A stretch of 63,357 nucleotides of DNA from Gammaproteobacteria bacterium (GTDB lineage: Bacteria; Pseudomonadota; Gammaproteobacteria; GRL18): the NCBI GenBank assembly GCA_027012135.1, contig JALUZF010000167.1, positions 1-63,357 on the forward strand, given 5' to 3'. This document shows positions 49,442 through 58,298 of this stretch, one piece after another. The notes beneath the pieces were generated by a model. It saw only the letters and a program-made list of their open reading frames with translations, did no database searches and was not told the DNA's origin. A program made the translations under genes and the position numbers. The first letter of the stretch is position 1. Every line of letters starts with the position of its first letter.

Positions 49442-50185
49442 TCAGACTGTTATTTCTCCTCTGATAATCTCTCTTTTTTTCCCCAGCCCGGGAATCTTGT
49501 TAATTGTAAATCCGGCATCTATCAAACCTCTTCGCACAAAACCTGCCGCAGTAAACGTGCTTAATGTCGTACCTGGTTTACTGAGCTGATACAGGCTGTT
49601 AAATAAAGCCTGCTGCCACATATCAGGATTTCTGGCCGGAGCAAAACCGTCCAGATACCAGGCATCAATAGACTGTTTATGCTGTGGAAGCAGGGCAGAT
49701 AATTCCTGCTGAGCATCACCGTTTAACAGCATCAGTTTAAAGCGCTGCTTAAAAAACGAGCATTTAAAAACAGACTGCGGGTTTAATGAGTCAGACCAGG
49801 CATCAAGTAATACTCTGCATGGTTCATCCAGTTGCGGCCACTGTTCTGAAAACAGAGTGTATATTCTGCTTAACAGAACTTTACTGAATGGATATTTTTC
49901 CACAGCAATATAATGTACCGGCTTTTTGGGTTCGGGTGTCTGCAGCCAGTGATACAGAGTGACCAGAAAATTAAGCCCGGTTCCAAAACCGGTTTCAGCG
50001 ATTTTTATTGCTGCTGTTTCCTGATGGTCAGTAGACTGGATAAAGCGTTGTGGAAAACCGTTTTGTTTTAAAAAAACATACTCTGTTTCCTCCAGTCCGC
50101 CGTCAGTCGAAAAATAATAATCCTGAAACTGTTCAGAATAGGGTTCTCCGCTGGCAAGCCATTTAATGTCTGGTATATTGGACAT
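49442..50185 (-). CDS. mnmD: tRNA U34 mnm5s2U methyltransferase, stand-alone MnmD
   Basis: The 247-residue protein matches the N-terminal methyltransferase half of MnmC. This makes the last methylation of 5-methylaminomethyl-2-thiouridine at the wobble base of certain tRNAs. Signatures are DYYFSTDGGLEETEYVFL, AETGFGTGLNFLVTLY (SAM site), DAWYLDGFAPARNPDMW and STFTAAGFVRRGLIDAGF. In E. coli MnmC this half is fused to an FAD oxidase domain of about 400 residues. Here the frame ends with TGA at the natural domain border and no oxidase follows. The gene for MnmA, the enzyme of the 2-thio step, is also in this window (60211-61341). Confidence 0.88.
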   Translation of the reverse strand: MSNIPDIKWLASGEPYSEQFQDYYFSTDGGLEETEYVFLKQNGFPQRFIQSTDHQETAAIKIAETGFGTGLNFLVTLYHWLQTPEPKKPVHYIAVEKYPFSKVLLSRIYTLFSEQWPQLDEPCRVLLDAWSDSLNPQSVFKCSFFKQRFKLMLLNGDAQQELSALLPQHKQSIDAWYLDGFAPARNPDMWQQALFNSLYQLSKPGTTLSTFTAAGFVRRGLIDAGFTINKIPGLGKKREIIRGEITV

Positions 50186-50273
50186 GGTTTCTGCCTGTTG
50201 CTGGTTTAATAAATCATGCAGATGTTATAATCAGATGTTGCATAATGAAATAATAGTATTGCAATATAATGCA

Positions 50274-50303
50274 TTGATTAACAAAAAAAAATAAATATAT
50301 AAT
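50274..50303 (+). promoter_or_regulatory. Sigma-70 promoter of the carbonic anhydrase gene
   Basis: TTGATT (50274-50279), 18 bases of A-rich DNA, then a perfect TATAAT (50298-50303). It lies 66 bases before the ATG in a very AT-rich stretch. Confidence 0.6.
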
Positions 50304-50369
50304 GTTTGTTTTAGCCTTATGGTATTTATCTATTTTATTTTTAATTTTAGTTAAAGGACAAGTTAAAAC

Positions 50370-51098
50370 ATGAAAAAACTGATATTAGGTGCAGCTATGC
50401 TGTTAAGCGCTCCGGTTCTGGCATCCGGCGGACATCACTGGGGCTATGAAGGGGAAAGCGGTCCGGCTCACTGGGCACAACTGACCCCGGAATACAGTGC
50501 CTGTGCGGGTAAAAACCAGTCTCCCATAGATTTGCAGGGTTTTATTGAAGCGGAACTCCAGCCTATTGATTTTGCCTATAAAAGCGCTGGACATGAGATA
50601 CTGAATAATGGTCATACTGTTCAGATTAATTATAAAAAGGGCAGCAGTATCACTATTGATAATGATAGGTTTAATTTACTGCAGTTTCATTTCCATGCGC
50701 CCAGTGAGAATATGATCAAGGGTATTTCCTATCCTATGGAAGCCCATCTGGTCCATGCAGACAATGATGGTAATCTGGCTGTGGTTGCCGTTATGATTGA
50801 AGAAGGGGCTTCTAATCCGGTACTGGAACGTGCCTGGAAACAACTGCCTGCCCATGCTGGAGATAAAACGGCTTTAAACGCAGAAGTGGATGTTAATAAA
50901 ACCCTTCCTGAAAACAGAGATTACTACCGTTTTAATGGTTCCTTAACCACACCTCCCTGCAGTGAAGGGGTTCGCTGGTTTGTGATGAAAGATACCGTTA
51001 CGGCATCCAAAGCACAGATTGATGCTTTTAAGAAAGTCATGCATCATCCTAATAACCGTCCTGTTCAGCCGGTTAATGCCCGTCCGGTTCTACAGTAA
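50370..51098 (+). CDS. cah: Periplasmic alpha-type carbonic anhydrase
   Basis: The 242-residue exported enzyme interconverts CO2 and bicarbonate. The signal peptide is MKKLILGAAMLLSAPVLA. The domain begins HHWGYEGESGPAHWAQL and has KNQSPIDLQ. The zinc histidines lie in LLQFHFHAPSEN (two His) and EAHLVHAD (third His), and FNGSLTTPPCSEGVRWFV is typical. The two cysteines (Ser-Ala-Cys near 47 and PPCSEG near 195) probably form the usual disulphide. It stands alone with its own promoter and a strong terminator at 51117. A role in CO2 supply or pH control is likely; no carboxysome or Rubisco genes are nearby. Confidence 0.93.
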   Translation: MKKLILGAAMLLSAPVLASGGHHWGYEGESGPAHWAQLTPEYSACAGKNQSPIDLQGFIEAELQPIDFAYKSAGHEILNNGHTVQINYKKGSSITIDNDRFNLLQFHFHAPSENMIKGISYPMEAHLVHADNDGNLAVVAVMIEEGASNPVLERAWKQLPAHAGDKTALNAEVDVNKTLPENRDYYRFNGSLTTPPCSEGVRWFVMKDTVTASKAQIDAFKKVMHHPNNRPVQPVNARPVLQ

Positions 51099-51116
51099 CA
51101 AAGTTGCTCTGCCTGA

Positions 51117-51141
51117 AGCGGGAGTTATCTCCCGCTCTTTT
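51117..51141 (+). terminator. Rho-independent terminator after carbonic anhydrase
   Basis: AGCGGGAG (51117-51124), TTAT loop, CTCCCGCT (51129-51136), followed by CTTTT. It lies 18 bases after the stop. Confidence 0.9.
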
Positions 51142-51143
51142 AA

Positions 51144-51172
51144 TTGAATTTTTCCTGTCACCCGTCTATGAT
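51144..51172 (+). promoter_or_regulatory. Sigma-70 promoter of the ferritin gene
   Basis: TTGAAT (51144-51149), 17 bases, TATGAT (51167-51172). Both boxes are near consensus. The start point would be about 51179, giving a leader of about 29 bases before ATG 51208. I see no obvious Fur box. Confidence 0.6.
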
Positions 51173-51207
51173 TGTGTTTTAAATCTTAAATGCTTACAGG
51201 AAAAATT

Positions 51208-51717
51208 ATGATAAGTAAGAAAATCAGAAAAGAACTCATTAAACAGCTGAATCGTGAATTCTATTCCGCTTATCTGTACCTTTCCATGTCTGCTTATTGC
51301 AGCTCAAAAGATTTTAACGGGGCTGCCCACTGGTTTAAACTGCAGTATGAAGAAGAACACCAGCATGCTACCCGTATCTATAATTACCTGATAGAGCAGG
51401 GCTGTTCCATTAATCTCGAAGCCATTGAAAAGCCGCCCAAAGAATTCGGTACTCTGCTGGATGTTTTTCAGGCCAGTCTGGAGCACGAACAGTTTATGAC
51501 CCGTAATCTGAATGAATTAAGCAATAAGGCTTTAAAGAAAAAAGACCATGCCAGTTATAATCTTCTGCAGTGGTTTGTCAATGAGCAGGTGGAAGAAGAG
51601 TCCACAGTCATGGAAATTATTGCCAAGTTAAAACTGGTGGATGGGGATGGCTATGGTACGCTGATGATTGATAATGAATTATCTACCCGTACCCTTGGGA
51701 CACCTTCTGATCTTTAA
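51208..51717 (+). CDS. ftnA: Bacterial ferritin (FtnA type)
   Basis: The 169-residue protein is a heme-free bacterial ferritin that stores iron as a mineral inside a 24-mer. The ferroxidase residues are in NREFYSAYLYLSMSAYC (Glu17), YEEEHQHA (Glu50 and His53 region), LEHEQFMTR (Glu94 region) and NEQVEEESTVMEII. The frame is also open from ATG 51190, but ATG 51208 has AGGA at the correct distance and matches the family start. It has its own promoter. Confidence 0.94.
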   Translation: MISKKIRKELIKQLNREFYSAYLYLSMSAYCSSKDFNGAAHWFKLQYEEEHQHATRIYNYLIEQGCSINLEAIEKPPKEFGTLLDVFQASLEHEQFMTRNLNELSNKALKKKDHASYNLLQWFVNEQVEEESTVMEIIAKLKLVDGDGYGTLMIDNELSTRTLGTPSDL

Positions 51718-51778
51718 GTGATGATGTTTACCCGTCCATGACGTAAGTATGGAAAGGTAATTCAGATATTGCTGTTCT

Positions 51779-53551
51779 TTACGGATTTAGCTCTACCAAT
51801 ACCTGCCCGTCACCATCGTTATTACGCTTATTCTGTTGTGCAATAAAATCCTGCAGGGCTTTTTCCAGTTCCTTACCCTCCCAGTTCTGTTTATGGCTGG
51901 AATACCTGGATGCTTCCAGGCCGGTAATGGTCCTGATTAAAGCCTGATCATCCGTCTGTTCAATAATATCCGATAAGCCCGTCAGCAAAGGCTGGTTAAA
52001 GTAAACTTTTGCCCACTGCACCAGAGCCTCCTGAGCAGCAGAGGGATTGTTTGTCCGGCAGGCGGCATAGACACGCTGTAAATAAGGCTCGTGTGACTCT
52101 TTCTGTTCAGGAACTGTTGTTACGGTAGCAGAACTCTGTTTTTTCCGGGCTGAAAGCCATAATATCAGTGTTATCAGCCATAACACCAGTAAGCCCATAC
52201 TGACCCAGAACCAGCGGTTTTTAGTAAAGTGCGGCGCTGCTGTAATATTTTTTTCAATGACCTTTTCAGTGGTTTCAGGTATTGAATTATTACTATTTGT
52301 GCTATTGGCAACCGACTGAACCGGTTGTGGTTTGGTTATCAGTGCAGGTGGTTTGGGAGCCGGCTGAGTCTGCATATCAGGATTGGGCAGGGCGTTAAGT
52401 GTTCTGGCCGGCAGAACAGCGGTTTCCTGCTTATTGGTTATGGTATTCCACCAGCTGACTTTAATTTCAGGCAGGGTGAACTGGCCGGGATGTAAGGGGA
52501 TAATGGCAATAGTGTCTTTGCGGCTGCCGATAACCTTACCGTTTACCAGCTGGTTATTGAGTTTTTCCTTATCAGGATAGGTTTTATAATCACTATTTGA
52601 AGCCATGCTGATGGCTGGAAGCTGAGAACCCAGAAGATTGGTGGCACGGATAATAATATGCCGGGTAATGGCCTCTCCGGCTTTAATGGTACTGGTGTCT
52701 TCCAGAATTTCCGATTCCAGTACCACCGACTCGGCAGGCAGCCAGTATTGACCGGTATAGCTGGACGGAATGGGTTTAACCTTAATAGTAACCGGTTCTG
52801 TACGGCTGATCAGTTGACGTCCGGGACGTGAAAACAGGGAAAAACTCTGGCCGATCTCCTTATTACCGGAAAACGTTAGTGACGGAATAATTAATGTGCC
52901 GCTTTGCTGAGGATAAATGGCATATTGACGTTCTGTTACATTGTAGCGATTTTTGCCGATCACTTTAGTATAGTTACTGTCATTACCCAGTTTTTCAATA
53001 ACAGCATTGTTCAGTTCCAGATCGGTTAAGGTGGCATTGGCCAGTCGGATACGATGATACAGTTGCACGGTTAGCAGGATCTGCTGCTGCACATAGACAC
53101 TGTTTTCAGTGGATAAGTGCAGCTTTAAAAAGACTTCCTTGCCGTCCAGTGCGGGTGTTGTGGACTGTTTCTGTATAACCAGAGGTATTGGTTTAGTCTG
53201 TTCATTGCCGACCTTGATGGCAGGAATAGTCAGTTCCCCGGTTGCTTTGGGTAATAGTGTTATTGTCCAGGTCTGGGTACTGGAGGTATGGCCGTTAATA
53301 AAGCTGTAATTCTGGCTCTGACTTTGTCCCAGGATCTGAAAATCTTTTTTCAACACATCCAGATCCGGCGATCCGGAACCGTTTCTGGACTGAATATTTA
53401 GTGTGATGGTTTCATCAATAGCCACTACGGTTCGGTCAGTTGTTGCCCTGACATCGGCCCATAAGGGGACAGAGAAACTGAGCATCAGCAAAATGAGTAT
53501 AATATACTGCAATTTAAGACCCATTAATATATTGAGCGTATTTCTTACCAT
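51779..53551 (-). CDS. batD: BatD (oxygen tolerance/aerotolerance operon protein)
   Basis: The 590-residue membrane protein has a signal or anchor segment (about 14-32), a long periplasmic region of repeated beta domains (ADVRATTDRTVVAIDETITLNIQ at the start, typical of BatD), and a second membrane segment near 445-465. A cytoplasmic tail follows. The ATG overlaps the stop of the vWA-TPR gene by seven bases, with GAGGG upstream. It is the last gene of the MoxR/Bat operon, whose products are thought to help build or protect envelope proteins; the exact function of BatD is unknown. Confidence 0.88.
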   Translation of the reverse strand: MVRNTLNILMGLKLQYIILILLMLSFSVPLWADVRATTDRTVVAIDETITLNIQSRNGSGSPDLDVLKKDFQILGQSQSQNYSFINGHTSSTQTWTITLLPKATGELTIPAIKVGNEQTKPIPLVIQKQSTTPALDGKEVFLKLHLSTENSVYVQQQILLTVQLYHRIRLANATLTDLELNNAVIEKLGNDSNYTKVIGKNRYNVTERQYAIYPQQSGTLIIPSLTFSGNKEIGQSFSLFSRPGRQLISRTEPVTIKVKPIPSSYTGQYWLPAESVVLESEILEDTSTIKAGEAITRHIIIRATNLLGSQLPAISMASNSDYKTYPDKEKLNNQLVNGKVIGSRKDTIAIIPLHPGQFTLPEIKVSWWNTITNKQETAVLPARTLNALPNPDMQTQPAPKPPALITKPQPVQSVANSTNSNNSIPETTEKVIEKNITAAPHFTKNRWFWVSMGLLVLWLITLILWLSARKKQSSATVTTVPEQKESHEPYLQRVYAACRTNNPSAAQEALVQWAKVYFNQPLLTGLSDIIEQTDDQALIRTITGLEASRYSSHKQNWEGKELEKALQDFIAQQNKRNNDGDGQVLVELNP

Positions 53552-55584
53552 GGGTTACCCTCGTATTGTTGCGGACTTTGCTGTTGTCTTTGTTTAATCA
53601 ATGTATTATTCCTGAATTTAATTCTCAGCAGTTCACCGGGGTTGTCCGGGATCCGCTGTAACCACTGTTTCATGGATTGCTGTTCTTCCTGGCTGAGCTG
53701 AGACATTACATCGGCTGGAGCCTGTGCCTGCTCATTATGTTGATCCTTTTCCTGATCTTTCTGTTCAGACTGATCCTCTCTGGCCTGTGCCGCCTGCTCT
53801 CTGGCTTTTTCAATCTCCTCCTTGCTGTCAGGCTGTTGCGCCTGACTGGATTGCCGACCCCTGTTATCCTGTTCAGAAGACTCCTGTTCTGAGTCAGATT
53901 TTGACTCGGATTCAGAATTTTCAGACTTCTCCTGGTTCTTCCCGGCATCGTTCTGTTGTTCCTGATCCTGCTGTTGACTGTCACCGCCGGACTCTTTGCT
54001 GGATTGAGAATCCTGTTTATTACCGGACTGATCCTGTTGCTGGTTCTGCTGTGAATCGTTCTGTTGAGACTGATCTTTTTGATCCTGCTGGTCCTGAGAG
54101 TTCTGTCCGGACTGCTGTTTTTGCTGTTCCAGGAGCTTTTTCAGGTACTCAAGATTCTTTTTAGCATCCTTTAGTTCCGGGTTTTGTTTTAAGGCCTGCT
54201 CATAAGCCTTGATGGCTTCCGGAAACTTCTGCAGATTGGCCAGAGCATTACCCTTATTGTATAAGGCATCGGCGCTGTCAAACTGGCTGTATTGCTGTAA
54301 GGCCTGCTCATATTGACCGGCGCGATAATAAGCAGAGGCTTTCCACAGCGGATCTTTAAAGGTTTCTGCCGCCTGTTGATAGTTCTGTGCCTTAAAACTT
54401 TTATCGGCCTGCTGATCCGCAGTCAGCCAGAGATCATTCCAGTTAAAACCGGACTTGCCGGGTTGCTGAGCTGCAGTTGTTTCAGCCGCAGATTCAGGTA
54501 ATGGTTCAGCCATAAGGGGAGCACTGTAAAAGGCCGGCAACAGCAAGGATGAGAGCAGTAATGAAGCCACTAACAGACTGAGTACCCCCATGCGGAACAT
54601 AAATAATGCCAACGGTATGATCAGTAAAGTGACATAAGCCCCGGCATCGATCCATTGTTCCAGTTCTTCATCCTGCTGTTTGACTTTATCCTTATCAATA
54701 AATTTCTGTTGCAGAATTTCCTTAAAATCACTGTCATCCAGTGACAGACGATGATAAAAACCACCGCCGGCCTGCGCAATGGCCTTTAAAGGCTGTTCTT
54801 CCAGTTTACTTAAAATAACCTGGCCGGAGCGATCCTTGATAAAGCCCCCCTGTCCGGGAATGGGAATGGGGGAGCCGGCCTGAGTGCCGATACCGATAAT
54901 TGAGGTATGATAGCCCTGTTGTTCAAGTTGTTTAACCAGTTGTTTCATTTTCTGCTGTTCAGAAGTATCAATACCATCGGTAAACAATAAAATATCCCCC
55001 CGGCTATAACCGGCATTCACTAATAGCTCTTTAGCTGTTTTTATAGCATCTGCTGCATGTGAGCCGGACAGGGGCATAATGGAAGAATCCAGAGCCGGCA
55101 GCAGGGAAATAATGGTTTTGTTGTCAATGGTCAAGGGACTGACGGTATGAGCGTCACCGGCATAGGCCACCAGTGCAGTCTGTCCTTCTATTTTCTGTTT
55201 TAAAATATCAATAATTTTAAGCTTGGCTCTTTCCAGACGAGAGGGTTTAACATCCCTGGCATTCATGGACAGGGACAGGTCAAGTACAATAACCAGTGCG
55301 GAATCTTTCTGGAAAATCGGCTGCTCCTTTTTCTGCCAGCTGGGGCCGGCCAGCGCAAGAATGGTTATTAAAAACATTAAGGGTACCAGCCATATTAACA
55401 GGTGTGAAGCAGAACCAACGGCTTCTCTGGTACGAGTCAGCTGAAAGTTCAGCAGGGCCGGATCACAGACTTTTTCCCAGCCGATACTCTGCCTGGAACG
55501 ACGATAAAAGACAAACAGTATAATGGCCACCACAGGGATAGCCAGCAGCCACTCAGGTCGTAAAAAATGAAAATCGGCTAACAT
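53545..55584 (-). CDS. batB: BatB-BatC fusion: vWA domain plus TPR and low-complexity tail
   Basis: The 679-residue protein joins two Bat parts. Residues 1-330 are BatB-like: two N-terminal membrane segments, a von Willebrand A domain with the metal motif VLDLSLSMNARD near 95 and LFTDGIDTSE near 200, then a third segment near 315-340. Residues 400-480 contain TPR repeats (ALYNKGNALANLQKFPEAIK), as in BatC. Residues 480-640 are a Gln/Asp/Ser/Glu-rich, low-complexity region. The end returns to ordered sequence (MKQWLQRIPDNPGELLRIKF). It overlaps batA by one base and batD by seven. Confidence 0.9.
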   Translation of the reverse strand: MLADFHFLRPEWLLAIPVVAIILFVFYRRSRQSIGWEKVCDPALLNFQLTRTREAVGSASHLLIWLVPLMFLITILALAGPSWQKKEQPIFQKDSALVIVLDLSLSMNARDVKPSRLERAKLKIIDILKQKIEGQTALVAYAGDAHTVSPLTIDNKTIISLLPALDSSIMPLSGSHAADAIKTAKELLVNAGYSRGDILLFTDGIDTSEQQKMKQLVKQLEQQGYHTSIIGIGTQAGSPIPIPGQGGFIKDRSGQVILSKLEEQPLKAIAQAGGGFYHRLSLDDSDFKEILQQKFIDKDKVKQQDEELEQWIDAGAYVTLLIIPLALFMFRMGVLSLLVASLLLSSLLLPAFYSAPLMAEPLPESAAETTAAQQPGKSGFNWNDLWLTADQQADKSFKAQNYQQAAETFKDPLWKASAYYRAGQYEQALQQYSQFDSADALYNKGNALANLQKFPEAIKAYEQALKQNPELKDAKKNLEYLKKLLEQQKQQSGQNSQDQQDQKDQSQQNDSQQNQQQDQSGNKQDSQSSKESGGDSQQQDQEQQNDAGKNQEKSENSESESKSDSEQESSEQDNRGRQSSQAQQPDSKEEIEKAREQAAQAREDQSEQKDQEKDQHNEQAQAPADVMSQLSQEEQQSMKQWLQRIPDNPGELLRIKFRNNTLIKQRQQQSPQQYEGNPW

Positions 55585-56609
55585 TATTGACCTCCCTTCT
55601 GGCTATAAAAGGGCTGATAAAACTGGCGCAGTAAATACACAATAATAGCCAGCACAAAGGCCAGGCTCAGCGGTAGATGAAACAGGGATTTAGTTGGACG
55701 ATAAGTCAGATTATCGGATTCAACCGGTTCAAGTTGATCCAGGGTCTGGTAAATTTTCTGCAGTTCCCGGGTGTCTCTGGCGCGAAAATACTGGCCGCCG
55801 GTAATGCGGGCAATTTCTTTTAAGGTTTTTTCATCCAGATCTCTGGATGGATTAACCCGCTGCCGGCCGAAAAAGGAGCGCACTATCATTTCATCGGCAC
55901 CAAAACCAATGGTGTAAATTTTAATACCAATCTGTCTGGCCAGTTTTGCAGCAGTTAAAGGGGCAATCCCGGCGTTATTTGAACCGTCAGTGAGCAGGAT
56001 CAATACCCTGGATTCGCTTTGTGTCACGGGTAAATCCTTCAGACGTTTAACGGCCAGACCAATGGCATCACCAATCGCCGTGGCTCGTTGTCCGGCCATG
56101 CCGATAAAAGATTCGAGCAGCATACGTTCAATGGTTTTACGGTCAAAGGTTAAAGGGGTCTGCAGATAAGCGTGATCACCAAATAGAATCAGTCCGATCC
56201 GATCGCCTTTGCGCTGTCTGATAAAAGGCAGCAGAACGGCTTTTACTGCAGTCAGCCTGTCCACCGGATCCTGGGCAAAAAACATATCGGTCTGTTCCAT
56301 ACTGCCGGAAATATCCACCGCCAGCATTAAATCCCGGCCGCTGACAGGAATGGATATGGCTTCTCCGGACCATTTGGGCTGGGCACTGGCGGTGATCAAG
56401 AAGATCCAGGCCAGCAAAGCCAGTATCAGTGTCGGGGAGAAACGGGCTTTACCGGTCGATTGTGTCTGGCGGCTGAGCTGATTTATTTTATCGTAAAACG
56501 GAACCTTTAATGCTTTTGACTGAGTACTGGCTAAGGGTTTGCTGAACCAGTAAACCAGCAGAGGTAAGGGCAGAAGCAGGAACATCCAGGGCCAGTCAAA
56601 ACTATACAT
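55584..56609 (-). CDS. batA: BatA, vWA-domain membrane protein
   Basis: The 341-residue protein has N-terminal membrane segments (about 6-24 and 60-77), a von Willebrand A domain with the complete metal site MLAVDISGSMEQTD near 91-104 and LILLTDGSNNAG near 205, and a C-terminal segment near 310-330. The vWA domain faces the periplasm. It overlaps the DUF4381 gene by eight bases and the next gene by one. Confidence 0.92.
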   Translation of the reverse strand: MYSFDWPWMFLLLPLPLLVYWFSKPLASTQSKALKVPFYDKINQLSRQTQSTGKARFSPTLILALLAWIFLITASAQPKWSGEAISIPVSGRDLMLAVDISGSMEQTDMFFAQDPVDRLTAVKAVLLPFIRQRKGDRIGLILFGDHAYLQTPLTFDRKTIERMLLESFIGMAGQRATAIGDAIGLAVKRLKDLPVTQSESRVLILLTDGSNNAGIAPLTAAKLARQIGIKIYTIGFGADEMIVRSFFGRQRVNPSRDLDEKTLKEIARITGGQYFRARDTRELQKIYQTLDQLEPVESDNLTYRPTKSLFHLPLSLAFVLAIIVYLLRQFYQPFYSQKGGQ

Positions 56610-57201
56610 GCTGACCTCCAGAAGCTTTTTGTGAGCTCAGCTTTTGTTGTAAGGTCCTGTCCAGCAGAGATTTTGTGGCAGCAAATAACTGTTCCAGTAG
56701 TTGGCTATCAATGCTTTTATCCGCTGCCTGATAGGGTGCTTCAAGCAATAATTCTTTAAACTGGCTGGAAAAGTCCTCTGTCCCGGATAGCTGATCCAGC
56801 AGTTTCAGCCACTGCTCATCCGTTAGCGAAGCGACCTGTTCGCGCTGGTAAACGGACAGGGCAAAACGCCGCAGAAAAACCGACAGGGCTTCTATACTCT
56901 GATGGGCATTGTTGTGTTCTCTGAATTGCTGTTCAAGGCTTTCCAGTTCTTTCTGTGCTTCAGTTTTCAGTCGTTTTAAACGACGGTTTTCCAGCACGGC
57001 CGGATCCTGGTCATGCTGTTTTTTCCATAACCAGATGGCGATAACCAGAATGACAAGTACCCCGAGGCTGAACCACCAGCCCGGTGCAATAGGCCAGAAA
57101 CTGACGGCTTCCGGTAAATGAATATCGGCCAGTTTTGCCGGATCAAAGCTGTTTCCCGGTGCTGCAGGTGTCATAACAGGATGGTCAGGTGTAACAGACA
57201 T
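56602..57201 (-). CDS. DUF4381 membrane protein of the Bat operon
   Basis: The 199-residue protein has the DUF4381 layout: a proline-rich start (LADIHLPEAVSFWPIAPGWWFSLG), one membrane segment at about 45-63, then a basic/acidic coiled helix (ENRRLKRLKTEAQKELESLE) and a helical cytoplasmic domain. It is always found with MoxR and DUF58 proteins; its own activity is unknown. It overlaps the DUF58 gene by one base. Confidence 0.88.
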   Translation of the reverse strand: MSVTPDHPVMTPAAPGNSFDPAKLADIHLPEAVSFWPIAPGWWFSLGVLVILVIAIWLWKKQHDQDPAVLENRRLKRLKTEAQKELESLEQQFREHNNAHQSIEALSVFLRRFALSVYQREQVASLTDEQWLKLLDQLSGTEDFSSQFKELLLEAPYQAADKSIDSQLLEQLFAATKSLLDRTLQQKLSSQKASGGQHV

Positions 57202-58286
57202 TAATGACGGCTCCTGGCAATTCTGCGGGTAGTATTGTCTCTGCCCAGGGTGGCAATAAAGCGTTCCGGCACCTTGTCATAAGTGGCCAGTTTAATCAGA
57301 TTACTCTGGTTGTGTATACAGAACTGTTCTATTTCCTGCTCCTTATGGCTAAAAGACTGATGAAAGGCCTGGCGCAGGGACGGATCGCCGGTATTAATCT
57401 GCTGGTAATGTTCACCGTCACTGATGGCATAGCGGCCAGCCGGGGGCAGCTCGGCTTCAATGGGATCATAAATATGCGCCATTAATAAATCATTGTGACG
57501 GGCGATATGTCGAATGTGTTTTAAAGCAGTTTCTGTGGTATTCATAAAGTCACTGGCAAATAATACAATACTGCCGGGATGAATCAGTTTCTGTAACCGG
57601 GCAAATAAAAATTCACTGCTAAAATTACTATTGCGGTTGTTGTTCCCGCTGCGGTGAGCACTGGCGAAATCATCTGCACCGGACAGGGTGTTTTCCAGTG
57701 ATGCATTATGAAAATCGGTCAGCATTTTCAGATAACGTAACACCCCCTGATGGCCGCCCCTGGGACGCATTTCCCGATGATCAGAGTCATTAAATACCAC
57801 ACCGCCAATACGATTATGATTATCGGCTCCGGCCCAGGCAAACAGAGCTGCGGCCTTGGCTGCAGTCACTGATTTAAGGCAATGGCGGGTACCAAAATAC
57901 ATGCTGTGGCTGAGATCAACCACAATAAAGACCGGGCGTTCCCGCTCCTCCTTAAAAACCTTGGTATGTACCCGATCAGTCCGGGCGGTGACATTCCAGT
58001 CGATATTGCGTATATCATCGCCAGGCTGATAAGGACGTACCTCATCAAAATTCAGACCGCGTCCCTTAAAGGGGGACATGTATTGACCAGCCAGGGCAGA
58101 AAAGGCCTTGCGCTGTGATCCCAGGGCAATCTGGGACGAATGAAAACGCAGGTGAATCAAACCCTGCAGATCCACATGGGTTGCCCGGTTTTCTGATCCT
58201 TCCTGAGCAATACCGGAGGCACGAGTCATGCCCTCGGTACTGGCGGAATGATCCTGTGTATTAAAGAGTGTTTGCCAGAAACTCAT
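57201..58286 (-). CDS. DUF58 (vWA-like) protein of the Bat operon
   Basis: The 361-residue cytoplasmic protein carries the DUF58 motif LNFDEVRPYQPGDDIRNIDW near 80-99 and a vWA-type fold with VVDLSHSMYFGTR near 125. DUF58 proteins usually pair with a MoxR ATPase. It starts 12 bases after the moxR stop and overlaps the DUF4381 gene by one base. Confidence 0.9.
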   Translation of the reverse strand: MSFWQTLFNTQDHSASTEGMTRASGIAQEGSENRATHVDLQGLIHLRFHSSQIALGSQRKAFSALAGQYMSPFKGRGLNFDEVRPYQPGDDIRNIDWNVTARTDRVHTKVFKEERERPVFIVVDLSHSMYFGTRHCLKSVTAAKAAALFAWAGADNHNRIGGVVFNDSDHREMRPRGGHQGVLRYLKMLTDFHNASLENTLSGADDFASAHRSGNNNRNSNFSSEFLFARLQKLIHPGSIVLFASDFMNTTETALKHIRHIARHNDLLMAHIYDPIEAELPPAGRYAISDGEHYQQINTGDPSLRQAFHQSFSHKEQEIEQFCIHNQSNLIKLATYDKVPERFIATLGRDNTTRRIARSRH

Positions 58287-58298
58287 ATTGACCCGCCT

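Noticed and set aside
53724-54164. Open frame of 146 codons opposite the Bat low-complexity tail
   Set aside because: It is an antisense shadow of a Gln/Asp/Ser-rich repeat region.
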